Shown here: positions 37,568 to 46,532 of the stretch, piece by piece
Position numbering within the stretch: position 1 is the first letter of the stretch
How the letters are laid out: each line of letters opens with the position of its first letter
Assembly: GCF_900172265.1 (NCBI RefSeq)
Contig: NZ_FWFK01000001.1
Span: 620,001-684,000 of the forward strand
Length of the DNA stretch: 64,000 bases
From: Roseivivax jejudonensis
GTDB lineage: Bacteria; Pseudomonadota; Alphaproteobacteria; Rhodobacterales; Rhodobacteraceae
Direction: 5' to 3'
The notes under the pieces: model-generated
Told to the model about the DNA's origin: nothing
Databases searched by the model: none
What the model saw: the letters and a program-made list of their open reading frames with translations, nothing else
Made by a program: the position numbers and the translations under genes

Positions 37568-38914
37568 TCAGTGAGTGGCACGCTCCGAAAGTGTCGCCTC
37601 CACGCCGCGCGCCAGATGCAAGAGCCGCGCCTCTTCGCCCGGACCGCCCATGAGCGATAGCCCGCAGCTTGGCGCGCCGGTCGGCAGCGTCACGGCGCAC
37701 AGGCCCATCAGGTTGGCGACGCGGGTATTGCGCAGCGCCAGCAGGTTCTCCGTTACGTAGTACGGACCGTCTCCCATCAACCGTTCGATATCGGGAGGCA
37801 TCGACGGCACGGTCGGACACAGCACCGCGTCGTATCCGCCCATGCGCGCCGCCCACTGGCGCCGCGCGGCTTCGAGCCGGCGCCATGCCGCGACATAGGC
37901 CGAGCCGGACACGTCCGCGCCGGCCTCGAACCGGGCGCGGATCGGCGCGAACATCTGCGTGCCGTTCGTTGCGATCTGCTCGCCCCAGATGCCGCAGGCC
38001 TCCGTCGTGTAGAGCGCCCCGGATTCGGCCATCGGCCCCTCGAGTTCCGGAGCGGCGACCTCTTCGACCTGTGCGCCGGCCGCGCGCAGCCTGTCGAGCG
38101 ACTCGTGGTACGCGGAAGCCGGCTCGGCCCGCAGATCGTCGAGCACGCAGGTCGTGAGCGCGGCGAACCTGCGATCGGCGAGGCCAGGCATCGCACCGAG
38201 ATCGGGCGGGAGGCGCCCCTCCAGCGCCGCGAGCACGAGAGCGCAATCCTCGACCGTGCGGCACAGCGGACCGACGGTGTCGAAGCGCTCGGCGAGCGGA
38301 ACGAGGCCATCGCAGGACACACGGCCCGCCGTGGTCTTGAGCCCGGCCAGATCGTTCCACGCCGACGGCACGCGAACCGATCCGCCGGTGTCCGAACCGA
38401 TGGCCGCCGCAGCCAATCCGAAGGCCACCGACGCCGCGGCACCGGACGACGAGCCGCCCGCGACCCTGTCGGGGTCGTGCACGTTGGGGGAGGTCGCGGT
38501 CTTGGGATTGAGGCCAAGGCCCGAAAACGCGAGCTCGGACATGTGGGTCTTGCCCAGACAGACCAGCCCCATCGCGGTGGCGGTGCGCAGGACCGCGGCG
38601 TCGCGGTCGGGCACGCGCCCGGCCAGCAGGCGCGACCCCGCCTCCGTCGCCACGCCGGCGCTGTCGAACAGGTCCTTCCAGCTGACGGGGACGCCGTCGA
38701 GCGGCGACAGGCGGGTGCCGGCGCGGGCCCGGCGGGCTGCGGCCCGGGCCTCGGCGCGGCCGCGCTCGGGCGTCGTGCGCGCGTAGATCCGGCCGGCGTG
38801 TGGATGCGCCTCGATCGCGCCGAGAAACGTTTCGTGCAGCTCGACCGGGTCGATCCGCCCGGCCCCGATCCCGCGGCCGAGATCCGCCGCGCTCAGCCAT
38901 CGCCACTCGTCCAT
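37568..38914 (-). CDS. Amidase signature family hydrolase
   Basis: 448 residues with the Ser-cisSer-Lys site: Lys80 in PVSWKDLFD, VAGGSSSGAAASVA (155-157) and Ser179 in IGSDTGGSVRVPSAW. It hydrolyses a carboxamide; the substrate is unknown. There is no GatB/C partner, so it is not GatA of the tRNA amidotransferase. The ATG at 38914 is preferred over the GTG at 38941 because AAAGGGC precedes it. It is divergent from the UbiH-like gene at 39001. Confidence 0.88.
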   Translation of the reverse strand: MDEWRWLSAADLGRGIGAGRIDPVELHETFLGAIEAHPHAGRIYARTTPERGRAEARAAARRARAGTRLSPLDGVPVSWKDLFDSAGVATEAGSRLLAGRVPDRDAAVLRTATAMGLVCLGKTHMSELAFSGLGLNPKTATSPNVHDPDRVAGGSSSGAAASVAFGLAAAAIGSDTGGSVRVPSAWNDLAGLKTTAGRVSCDGLVPLAERFDTVGPLCRTVEDCALVLAALEGRLPPDLGAMPGLADRRFAALTTCVLDDLRAEPASAYHESLDRLRAAGAQVEEVAAPELEGPMAESGALYTTEACGIWGEQIATNGTQMFAPIRARFEAGADVSGSAYVAAWRRLEAARRQWAARMGGYDAVLCPTVPSMPPDIERLMGDGPYYVTENLLALRNTRVANLMGLCAVTLPTGAPSCGLSLMGGPGEEARLLHLARGVEATLSERATH

Positions 38915-39000
38915 CGCCGGCCCTTTCGTGCTGCCGCTCACAAGGCGTAGCGGCGCGACGTCCCATGGACAATGCCGGCGGCACGGTCATATTCGCGGCC

Positions 39001-40215
39001 ATGACCTTCGATACCGACATCGCCATTGTCGGCGGCGGCCTGAACGGCCTCGCTCTCGCGCTCGCGGTCGCGCGCGCGCCCCTCTCGGTCACGGTTATCG
39101 ATGCCGGATCGCGCGCGGATCAGGCGGCGCCGGGTTTCGACGGGCGATCCTATGCGATGGCGAACGCGACGATCCGGCTGCTCGCCGCGCTGGAGGTGTG
39201 GGAACGGCTCGCGCCCGAGGCGCAGCCGATCCACGAGATCAAGGTCAGCGACGGGCGCGTCGCAGATGGCGCGGCGCTGCTCGGTCTGCATTTCTCCTCG
39301 GCCGAGATCGAGGAAGGCCCGATGGGCCACATGGTCGAGGACCGGCATCTGCGCCCCGCCCTGCTCGATGCCGTTGACGCCACGCACCGGATCACCCACC
39401 TGACCGGCGAAACCGTCACCGGACAGCGCACAGATGCGCACGGCGCCACCCTGACGCTCGCCTCCGGACAGGACATCCGCGCGCGGCTCGCCGTGGCGGC
39501 GGACGGCCGCCAGAGTAGGACCGCGGCCCGGGCCGGCATCGGGCGGACCGGCTGGAGCTACGGACAGACCGCGCTGGTCTGCGCCATCGCGCACGAACAC
39601 CCGCATGGCGGTGTCGCACACCAGCTCTTCCTGCCGGCGGGGCCGCTGGCGATCCTGCCGCTCGCCGGGAATCGGTCGTCGATCGTCTGGACCGAACGCA
39701 CCGGGCTGGCCGAGGAGATCGGCGCGTTGCCCGAGGCCGATTACCTGACGGTGCTGCGCCCGCGCTTCGGCGATTTCCTCGGGCGGCTCGAGCTGGCCGG
39801 GGCGCGCTACACCTATCCGCTGTCGCTGAGCCTCGCGAACGGCTTCGTCGCAGAGCGTCTCGCGCTTGTCGGGGATGCCGCGCACGGCGTGCATCCGATC
39901 GCGGGACAGGGCCTGAACGCCGGCCTCCGCGATGTCGCGGCGCTGGCGCAGGTGGTTCACGAGGCACGGCGCCGAGGCGAGGATATCGGCGCGGCGCCGG
40001 TCCTCGACCGCTATGCCCGGTGGCGGCGGTTCGACACCGCGGCACTCGCGACCGCGACAGACGTATTCAACCGTCTCTTCTCGACCGATGCACCGGGGCT
40101 GCGTGCGCTACGCGACATCGGCATGCAGGCGGTACAGTCGGTGCCGACACTGCGCCGCGCCTTTATCCGCGAGGCCGCCGGCCTGACCGGCGATCTTCCC
40201 GACCTGATGCGATGA
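39001..40215 (+). CDS. UbiH/UbiF/Coq6-family FAD monooxygenase
   Basis: 404 residues: FAD motif DIAIVGGGLNGLALALAVA, DGRSYAMANATIRLL, AADGRQSRTAARAGI with the DG motif, and the second FAD motif LALVGDAAHGVHPIAGQGLNAGLRDVAAL. It most likely hydroxylates a ring position in ubiquinone synthesis; which one (C5, C6 or C1) cannot be set from sequence. The ATG at 39001 starts the Rossmann motif as in relatives; 38965 is possible and neither has a good ribosome site. Confidence 0.85.
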   Translation: MTFDTDIAIVGGGLNGLALALAVARAPLSVTVIDAGSRADQAAPGFDGRSYAMANATIRLLAALEVWERLAPEAQPIHEIKVSDGRVADGAALLGLHFSSAEIEEGPMGHMVEDRHLRPALLDAVDATHRITHLTGETVTGQRTDAHGATLTLASGQDIRARLAVAADGRQSRTAARAGIGRTGWSYGQTALVCAIAHEHPHGGVAHQLFLPAGPLAILPLAGNRSSIVWTERTGLAEEIGALPEADYLTVLRPRFGDFLGRLELAGARYTYPLSLSLANGFVAERLALVGDAAHGVHPIAGQGLNAGLRDVAALAQVVHEARRRGEDIGAAPVLDRYARWRRFDTAALATATDVFNRLFSTDAPGLRALRDIGMQAVQSVPTLRRAFIREAAGLTGDLPDLMR

Positions 40216-40241
40216 CCTGAAGCGCCGGCGGGCGGCGGACG

Positions 40242-40937
40242 TCAGGTCCGCGCCTTCTCGAACGCGGTCCACGCTGTCTCGAATGCCGTGAAGTCGAAGC
40301 CGGGCGCGCGCGCCGCGTCGAGCACGATCGCCTCCGTCGCGCGCATCTTCTCGATCGCGGCGCCGAGCGTCGGGATCACCGCATCGGGGATCACGACCGC
40401 CCCGTGCCGATCCGCGTGGACCCACTCGCCCGGCTCCACGGCGAGGCCGAACACCGTCACCGGCACGTCGATCGCGCGGACGTGCACGAAGGCGTGGCTC
40501 GGCCCGATGGACCCGGCGAGAACGGGAAACCCATCGGCCATGTCGCCGAGGTCGCGCATCACGCCATTGGTCAGAACGCCGCCCAGCCCGAAGCCCTTGT
40601 GCACGCAGGTGTTGATCTCGCCCCAGAAGGCGCCGACCGCCTCTGCACCGTCGAGATCCTCGATCACTGCCAGCGCCGGCCCGTCCGCCTCGGCCATGTA
40701 GCGATAATACGCCATGCGGCGCGTCCGCACCTCGTCGGCCGGTTCGGCCGGCGGCGTCGCGGCGGCGATCTGCGCCGTGCGGGCCCGGCCGACGATGGCG
40801 CCTGCCTCCGGCGCGCTCGACAGCAGCGTGCCGCGGGTGAAGCGGTCGAAGCCGCGCCGGCCTTCGGCCACCTCGATGGCGTTGCAGACGGTCGGCGTGT
40901 CGACCGAGCGCAGAAGCTCCAGAAGTTCGGGTGTCAT
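40242..40937 (-). CDS. RraA-like/HMG-CHA aldolase-fold protein
   Basis: 231 residues. The site LGGVLTNGVMRDLGDM matches GGxxTDGxxRD of RraA-fold aldolases with the Arg-Asp pair kept. The N-terminus (LRSVDTPTVCNAIEVAEGRRGFDRFTRG) and EWVHADRHGAVVIPDAVI also fit. Relatives cleave 4-hydroxy-4-methyl-2-oxoglutarate or decarboxylate oxaloacetate. GGAGGAC precedes the ATG at 40937. It is the last gene of the large minus-strand locus and overlaps the hydrolase gene at ATGA, so a lyase step at the end of that pathway is a fair inference. Confidence 0.85.
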   Translation of the reverse strand: MTPELLELLRSVDTPTVCNAIEVAEGRRGFDRFTRGTLLSSAPEAGAIVGRARTAQIAAATPPAEPADEVRTRRMAYYRYMAEADGPALAVIEDLDGAEAVGAFWGEINTCVHKGFGLGGVLTNGVMRDLGDMADGFPVLAGSIGPSHAFVHVRAIDVPVTVFGLAVEPGEWVHADRHGAVVIPDAVIPTLGAAIEKMRATEAIVLDAARAPGFDFTAFETAWTAFEKART

Positions 40938-41629
40938 GTGTCCTCCAGCCAGCGCATCATTGCGCGCGTCGTGACGTCCGGCGCCTCGAGCGTCGGCAGG
41001 TGCCCGGCACCCTCGACGATCTCGAGCCTGGATCCGGGCATCAGGTCGTTCATCCATTCATGCCGCGACACCGGGCACAGCCGGTCGTGCCGACCGCACA
41101 GAATCAGCGTGGGCATGTCGAGCGCGGCCAACGTTTCCTGACGGTCGGGCCGGTCGCGCAGCGCGATCGACTGACGACAGAAGACGTCCGGCCCGAGATC
41201 CAGCGCCATGTCCATGCACAGCGCGAGGATCGCCGCACGGCGCGGGCTTTCGGTGACATAGCGGGGCTTCAGCTCGTCGCGCATCACGTCGGCGAGGTGT
41301 CCGGCGCGCACCTTGGCCATCTGGCGGCCGCGCAGCGTGCGCACCTCCTGCGCTTCGGCGCAGGGGTTGGTGTCGAGGAGCGCCAGACCGGCAATCCGAT
41401 CCGGCGCCAGATGGGCGATCTCCATCGCGACGATCCCGCCCATCGACAGTCCGGCGAGCGCGAAGCGCGGCGGTGCGTGCGCCAGCACGGCCGCGGCAAG
41501 CTCGGCCGTGCTTTCGTGACCTGAAATCGGCGCATGGTGCACGGCCCGGTGGCCCGACACGGCGGAGATCTGTGGCGCGAACAGGCGCGCGTCGCACATC
41601 ATGCCGGGCAGGAGGACGAGCGGCGTCAT
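40934..41629 (-). CDS. Alpha/beta hydrolase
   Basis: 231 residues: VLLPGMMCDARLF (oxyanion region), nucleophile Ser62 in ALAGLSMGGIVAMEI, acid Asp in LILCGRHDRLCPV and His in IVEGAGHLPTLEAPD. It is like esterases and lactone/3-oxoadipate enol-lactone hydrolases. It overlaps both neighbours by 4 nt (ATGA at each side), so it is tightly coupled to the MetE-like and RraA-like genes. The substrate is unknown. Confidence 0.88.
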   Translation of the reverse strand: MTPLVLLPGMMCDARLFAPQISAVSGHRAVHHAPISGHESTAELAAAVLAHAPPRFALAGLSMGGIVAMEIAHLAPDRIAGLALLDTNPCAEAQEVRTLRGRQMAKVRAGHLADVMRDELKPRYVTESPRRAAILALCMDMALDLGPDVFCRQSIALRDRPDRQETLAALDMPTLILCGRHDRLCPVSRHEWMNDLMPGSRLEIVEGAGHLPTLEAPDVTTRAMMRWLEDT

Positions 41630-42747
41630 GGCACCCGCCGGGCGCCCTCGGCAAGGGTCGCGAGCTTGGCCCAGGCAATCTCGGGGTCGACGGCGCCGAA
41701 GCCCGCGAACGTGCCGAACCCGCAATCGGACCCGGCGATCACCCGGTCGGACCCGACCAGATCGACGAACCGCGACAGGCGCTCGGCCACGAGGTCGGGA
41801 TGCTCGACGAAGTTGGTCGTCGTGTCGACGCAGCCGGGCACGAGCACCTTGTCGTCGGGAATGTCGGCACGCCGATCGCGGAAGACCTGCCATTCGTGAC
41901 CGTGCCGCGGGTTCGACGTCTCGAACAGAACGTAGCGGGCCGGCACCGACATGAGCATGTCGAAGACCTTGTCCATGCCGATGTCGCAGACATGCGGCCC
42001 CTCGTAGTTGCCCCAGCAGATGTGCAGGCGCACCCGGTCCTGCGGCACGTCCGCCAGCGCCGCGCGCAGTGCCTCGATATGCCCGGCCGCGATCTTGAGG
42101 AACGCCTCGTCGGACAGGTCGGCAAACAGCATGTGCCGCGACAGCGCGAGGTCGGGGCAATCGAGCTGCAGATCGAGGCCGGCGGCGACGATCGTCTCGT
42201 ATTCCGTCTTCATCGCGTCGGAAAGTGCCGCAAGGTAGGCGTCGCGCGTCGGGTAGTGGTCGTTCTGCAGAAAGAGCGCGATCACCCCCGGCGACGCGGC
42301 ATTCATGAACCCGCGGTCCGCGCCATGGGCGTCCATCGCCGCGCGCAGGTTGGCGATGTCGGAGTCCAGCTCGCCCTGCCCTTTTGAGCGCACCTCGCCG
42401 ACGCACATCGGCCGGGCGTATTTCGGCGTGCCGCCGGACTTCGCGATCCGGTCGAGGAAGGTTGGGTAGAGCTTCAGGTCGGCCGGCGCGTTGCGCGGGC
42501 TGTCGCCCCCGAAGCCGGTATAGCGGTCCTTGACGTAGGTGGCGTAGCTGATCTTGGACATCTCGCCGTCGGACACGATGCCGATGCCCGCTTCGACCTG
42601 CCGTCGCACGGCGTCGGACACGGCATCGGTCATGCACGCGGCGAACGCCTCGGGGTCGTAGTCCTCGCCGCGCTCGCGCGCGAAGAGGAAGTCCACGACC
42701 TCCTGGCTGCGTGGCAGGCTGCCGACGTGGGTGGCATCTACGGGCAT
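41626..42747 (-). CDS. MetE C-terminal-like cobalamin-independent zinc methyl/alkyl-transferase family protein
   Basis: 373 residues, only the catalytic half of MetE. Zinc ligands are visible as His242 and Cys244 (LHICWGN), Glu276 (LFETSNPRHGHEW) and Cys342 (AGSDCGFGTF). The N-terminus is THVGSLPRSQEVVDFL. Without the folate-binding N-half it is unlikely to be a normal methionine synthase; family members of this size include core-MetE proteins and epoxyalkane:coenzyme M transferase. An alkyl transfer to a thiol is therefore the broad expectation. AAAGGAGACGCG precedes the ATG. It overlaps the hydrolase gene downstream. Confidence 0.85.
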   Translation of the reverse strand: MPVDATHVGSLPRSQEVVDFLFARERGEDYDPEAFAACMTDAVSDAVRRQVEAGIGIVSDGEMSKISYATYVKDRYTGFGGDSPRNAPADLKLYPTFLDRIAKSGGTPKYARPMCVGEVRSKGQGELDSDIANLRAAMDAHGADRGFMNAASPGVIALFLQNDHYPTRDAYLAALSDAMKTEYETIVAAGLDLQLDCPDLALSRHMLFADLSDEAFLKIAAGHIEALRAALADVPQDRVRLHICWGNYEGPHVCDIGMDKVFDMLMSVPARYVLFETSNPRHGHEWQVFRDRRADIPDDKVLVPGCVDTTTNFVEHPDLVAERLSRFVDLVGSDRVIAGSDCGFGTFAGFGAVDPEIAWAKLATLAEGARRVP

Positions 42748-42787
42748 CGCGTCTCCTTTCCGCGGCGCCCGGTCGCTGTTCGCCCGG

Positions 42788-43438
42788 TCAGGCCGCCGTG
42801 AGGTCTTGCGGCAGGTACAGACGATCGAGCGTCAGGGCCGCGTGGTCGAAGGCAGCGGGATCGTGAAACGCCCCCGGAAAGGCGATGCACGTGATCCCGG
42901 CGGCGGCCGCGGCCGCCATGCCGTCTGGGTTGTCCTCCACCGCCAGCGCCTGCCGGTCGGAGAGGGAAAGCCGGGACAACGCCTCGGCGTAAACCGCTGG
43001 ATCCGGTTTCGGCGCGAGCCCAGAGCTCTTGTCGAGAACAAGGTCGAAATCGTCGCGCGACAGGCCCGTCGCATCCAGTACCGCCTCCACGTTGTCGGGC
43101 GAGGTCGCCGTCACGAACGCGAGCGTCCAGCCGCGCGCACGCGCATCGGCCATCGCATCCGCGACGCCCGCGCGCAAAGGCACGCCCGCGTCCAGCTTCG
43201 ACTGGAAAAGCGCGCTCTTGCGAGCGTGCAGCGCCTCGGCGTCCACGTCGGCACCTTTCTCCATGGCATAGGACTCGATCCGAGCCTTGCCCCCGGCATC
43301 CTTCAGCATCTCGCGATAGGCGGACTCGCTCCACTGCCAGTCGAGCCCGGCCTCCGCGAACGCCTCGTTGAAGGATTGCAGTTGCAGGTGCGACGTCTCG
43401 GCGAGCACGCCGATCGATCCGAGGAATAGGCCGGGCAT
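42788..43438 (-). CDS. HAD-superfamily protein lacking motif I aspartates
   Basis: 216 residues of the beta-phosphoglucomutase/CbbY-like HAD-IA group. The cap (LQLQSFNEAFAEAGLDWQWSESAYREML), motif II (LAFVTATS), motif III Lys (SSGLAPKPDPAVY) and motif IV acid pair (LAVEDNPDG) are in place. Motif I, normally DxDG, reads LFLGSIGVLAETS: Gly7 and Ile9 replace the nucleophile and the general acid. It should not form the usual phospho-aspartate. It sits in the SnoaL-rich locus after the bicupin gene. Confidence 0.85.
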   Translation of the reverse strand: MPGLFLGSIGVLAETSHLQLQSFNEAFAEAGLDWQWSESAYREMLKDAGGKARIESYAMEKGADVDAEALHARKSALFQSKLDAGVPLRAGVADAMADARARGWTLAFVTATSPDNVEAVLDATGLSRDDFDLVLDKSSGLAPKPDPAVYAEALSRLSLSDRQALAVEDNPDGMAAAAAAGITCIAFPGAFHDPAAFDHAALTLDRLYLPQDLTAA

Positions 43439-43451
43439 GGACAGGTGTCTC

Positions 43452-43480
43452 CATTGTCGGGTGGAACCACATGGACAATG
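43452..43480 (-). promoter_or_regulatory. Nested inverted repeat between bicupin and HAD genes
   Basis: Outer arms CATTGTC and GACAATG enclose GTGGAACCAC, itself self-complementary. In the 51-nt gap this could fold as an mRNA stem-loop or act as an internal operator. It lies 14 nt before the HAD start. Confidence 0.35.
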
Positions 43481-43489
43481 CCCCTCCGC

Positions 43490-44473
43490 TCACGCCGGTT
43501 CCGACCGGCCGCCTGTCCAGGTCGGGCCTGCCGGATCGTCCGTGCCGACCACGTGGTAGAGCGCCGCCTCCCCGGTCATCGACGGCATCGCGCTGTGATC
43601 GAGGTTTTCCGGCACGCTCATCGTGTCGCCGGGGGCGAGGATCGTCGATCCGCCGTCCCAGTCGATGCGCCAGTGGCCGAAGACCGGCATCAGAACAGAG
43701 GGCCTGTCGTGGCGATGCATCTTCTCCGTCGCCGAGGCGCGGGTGATCAGGTCGACCTCGAATCCCGGCTTGTCCGGCAGGCGACCGGACGCGCCGATCA
43801 CCTTGGTCGGCCGCGGCGTCGCCATCGCAGCGATGTCGAGATAGCGTGCAACGTGACGCGGGATCACCTCGGCCGCGGACGGTTCGGGAAAGGCGTCGAG
43901 TTCGGCGTCGCTCAGCACCGGCATCGGTTTCACACCATCTGGCAGAGCTTGCCCTTTCTTGGTGTCGTAGAGCTTGCCGTTGTCGCCGAGGACGAGGCCG
44001 TGATCCTTCGCGTCCTCGATGACCTGCGGCGCCCAGACGACTCCGCCACCGGCATCGTCGCCGCCCAGGATCGCCATGATCATCCCGTAGTCGGTGCCGA
44101 TGTTCTCGAACCCGCGGAAGATGCCGGTGGGGATGTTGAATATGTCGCCTTCCTCGAGGATCACGTGACCGGCATCCCCGTGACGCCCCCAGAAGAAGCG
44201 CCAGCGCCCCTTCAGCAAAAAAAAGACCTCGGCGGTGCGATGGGAATGCAGCGAGTTCCGGCAATAGGGCGGCTGGCCAGCCGCGCCGATGTTGAAGCCG
44301 TGCGGAATCTGGATGTGAACGTGCTGGTCCGCGGCCTCGGACACGCCGCCGCCGATGATCGTGAAGTTCTCCTTCTGGTTCGATCCGGGCGTGTGCGCGT
44401 CGATGAACGCGGTGCGGCACGGCACGAGCTCGCCGTAGCGGACGATGCGCGGGGCCATGTCTTCGGGGGTCAT
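43490..44473 (-). CDS. Bicupin domain protein
   Basis: 327 residues with two cupin domains. The first has metal-type residues in LHSHRTAEVFFLLKGRWRFF (His76, His78, Glu82); the second has KMHRHDRPSVLMPVFGHWRIDW. Both have the closing G-D motif (LEEGDIFNIPTG, LAPGDTMSVPEN). Relatives include gentisate/homogentisate-type dioxygenases and sugar isomerases. The ATG at 44473 follows GAGGAG; a longer frame is not coding. It is 10 nt behind the SnoaL-like gene at 44484. Confidence 0.8.
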   Translation of the reverse strand: MTPEDMAPRIVRYGELVPCRTAFIDAHTPGSNQKENFTIIGGGVSEAADQHVHIQIPHGFNIGAAGQPPYCRNSLHSHRTAEVFFLLKGRWRFFWGRHGDAGHVILEEGDIFNIPTGIFRGFENIGTDYGMIMAILGGDDAGGGVVWAPQVIEDAKDHGLVLGDNGKLYDTKKGQALPDGVKPMPVLSDAELDAFPEPSAAEVIPRHVARYLDIAAMATPRPTKVIGASGRLPDKPGFEVDLITRASATEKMHRHDRPSVLMPVFGHWRIDWDGGSTILAPGDTMSVPENLDHSAMPSMTGEAALYHVVGTDDPAGPTWTGGRSEPA

Positions 44474-44483
44474 GTCGATCTCC

Positions 44484-45488
44484 TCATCGGGGCGATCCTT
44501 CGGCATCCCCGGCCTCTCCGGTTGCCAGCAGGATCTGCTTCCAGATCGCGGTTTCGTCGTAGAGCGTGAATTCGCGGCGCAGGCCCCACGGCCCGAACTC
44601 GGCATGGGAAATGCCCATCACGTGCACTTCTGCCCCGGTCGGTCGCCCGAAGGCGCCCCAGCCGTCGTGCCGGCCGGTCAGCGACCAGCGCACCGCCGCG
44701 CGCGGCGGCATCATCGGATCGTCGCGCCCGATGCGATGGTGGATCTCGAACCGGGCAGAGGGAAACGCCGCTCGGAGCGAAATCCAGAAGCGATCGACCG
44801 CGCCCGTGCCGTGGTCCTCTTCACCGCCGGGATAGTGCGACTGCACCGCGCGATCGTATTCCGCCGGGATCGCGGCGAGGTCTGCGTTCATGATCCGCGT
44901 CAGCAGATCGCCGTAGCGCGCGCCCCACTCGTTGTCGTTTCCGGACCCCTTGTAAGGGCCTGCGACATCGGTTTGCGGGGTGCACGGGCGCACGGCAGCG
45001 TCCGGACCACCCTCGCGCGCGATGAGGTCTCGGGCATAGGCGCGCGGCTCCAGCCCGAGCTGTCGCACGATCGCCCCCTGGTCGCGGATCAGCCATTCGT
45101 CGTCGATGGCGTTTGCGCGCGCGTGGCAATCGGCCAGGATGCGGTAGCGCAGCCGCGTGCCGGATGCAGCGCCGTAGACACCGCTGCCGGTATGGGTCGC
45201 ATGCGACATGATCCGGTGCGAGGACAGCATCCCGGTCTCCGGATCGCCGGACCAGATCACGTCCTCGGCCAGAAGAGTCCGGTCGGGAAACTCCGACAAC
45301 GTTGCCAGGGTCGCGGCGATGACCCCCTCGTTGCCCGTGACGACCGACGCCGGCGAACGCACCACGATGTCGGGTGCGTAGTAGTCGTGCAGCGTGGCGA
45401 CGCCGCGGTCCTCCCAGATCTCCTTGGTGATCCCGATGATGTAGTCGGGAAAGTCGCGGAACCTGGGGTCGAATCCGTGCATGCTCAT
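44484..45488 (-). CDS. SnoaL/NTF2-fold protein, ester cyclase-like (1)
   Basis: 334 residues. The first half has an ester-cyclase-like run (HDYYAPDIVVRSPASVVTGNEGVIAATLATLSEFPDRTLLAEDVIW, IDDEWLIRDQGAIVRQLG) and the second another NTF2-type part ending EVHVMGISHAEFGPWGLRREFTLYDETAIWKQIL. Members cyclise, hydrate or isomerise small molecules, and many lack known activity. Its start codon directly follows the stop of the LacI gene (TGAATG). It is one of four such proteins in the locus and is the most divergent from the others. Confidence 0.75.
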   Translation of the reverse strand: MSMHGFDPRFRDFPDYIIGITKEIWEDRGVATLHDYYAPDIVVRSPASVVTGNEGVIAATLATLSEFPDRTLLAEDVIWSGDPETGMLSSHRIMSHATHTGSGVYGAASGTRLRYRILADCHARANAIDDEWLIRDQGAIVRQLGLEPRAYARDLIAREGGPDAAVRPCTPQTDVAGPYKGSGNDNEWGARYGDLLTRIMNADLAAIPAEYDRAVQSHYPGGEEDHGTGAVDRFWISLRAAFPSARFEIHHRIGRDDPMMPPRAAVRWSLTGRHDGWGAFGRPTGAEVHVMGISHAEFGPWGLRREFTLYDETAIWKQILLATGEAGDAEGSPR

Positions 45489-46532
45489 TCAGATCCATCC
45501 TTCGGGCAGGCGCGCCGAGCGGCGCAGCACCAGCGGCGCGTCGATCACCTCGCGGCCGGCGGCGTCCCACGGCGCGTCGATCTGCGCCAGCAGGACCGAG
45601 ACCGCGGCCTCGACCATCCGGTTCGCGCGCTGGCGCACGGTCGTCAGGGCATAGGCCGGCCATGCGGCAGGCGGCACGTCGTCGAAACCGACGACCGACA
45701 CGTCTTCGGGCACGTTCAGGCCCAGCTCGAACCGCAACACGTCCATGACGGCAAAGGCCATGTGATCGTTGCAGACGAAAACGGCGTCCGGCCGCGGCGC
45801 GGCGTCGGTGAACATGCGCCGTGCCGCGCCCCGGGCGGTATCGGCGTGGAAATCGCCGACCTCGCGCGCGTGAAGCGACACGCCGGCGGCCGCCAGCCCC
45901 TCGAGAAAGCCGGCCTCACGGTCGCGCTGGGTCGATGCGCCTTCCCACCCGGCGATGTAGGCGACCCGCTCGTGCCCGGCCTCCACGAACAGCCGGGCGA
46001 CCTCGCGTCCGCCGCCGAAGTTGTCCGAAGCCACGGTCGCCACGCCGTCCACGTCCTGGATGCGGTTGAACAGCACCACAGGCACGCCAAGGCTGCGGCA
46101 CCGTTCGGCAAGGTCCGAAGACAGCGCGACCGATGCCACGATGATGCCGGCGACCTGGTAGTCGAGGATCTCCTCGACGACCGCGTCGATGTTGGTCGCG
46201 GTCTGCGAGGTCATGAAGACGAGCACGTGATAGCCCTCGGCCTGCAGCGCGTGAGAGAACTTCTCGAGCGCCTCGGGGTAAAAGTAGTTCTCGAGGTAGG
46301 CCACCACGAGCCCGATCATCCGGCTGCGCCCGGTGATGAGCGAGCGTGCCAGGGCGTTGGGGCGGTAGCCCAGACGCTCGGCCGCCGCACGCACCTTGTC
46401 GGCCGTCTTTTGCGACACCGACGCGCCCGGCGTGAACACCCGGCTGACCGCGGAACGGCTCACGCCCGCGGCGCGGGCCACGTCCTGTGCCGTGACCTTG
46501 TCGGTCCGGCCCGGATCCGGCGTCGCGCTCAT
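45489..46532 (-). CDS. LacI-family transcriptional regulator of the SnoaL/TRAP/ABC locus
   Basis: 347 residues. The LacI helix-turn-helix and hinge lie at about 14-60 (VTAQDVARAAGVSRSAVSRVFTPG, RLGYRPNALARSLITGRS), and a periplasmic-binding-like effector domain follows (VASDNFGGGREVARLFVEAGHERVAYIAG, VVGFDDVPPAAWPAYALTTVRQ). It binds a small ligand, probably an intermediate of the pathway. The ATG at 46532 overlaps the SDR stop. A fitting palindrome with a central CG lies at 57763-57784 at the head of the locus. Confidence 0.9.
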   Translation of the reverse strand: MSATPDPGRTDKVTAQDVARAAGVSRSAVSRVFTPGASVSQKTADKVRAAAERLGYRPNALARSLITGRSRMIGLVVAYLENYFYPEALEKFSHALQAEGYHVLVFMTSQTATNIDAVVEEILDYQVAGIIVASVALSSDLAERCRSLGVPVVLFNRIQDVDGVATVASDNFGGGREVARLFVEAGHERVAYIAGWEGASTQRDREAGFLEGLAAAGVSLHAREVGDFHADTARGAARRMFTDAAPRPDAVFVCNDHMAFAVMDVLRFELGLNVPEDVSVVGFDDVPPAAWPAYALTTVRQRANRMVEAAVSVLLAQIDAPWDAAGREVIDAPLVLRRSARLPEGWI

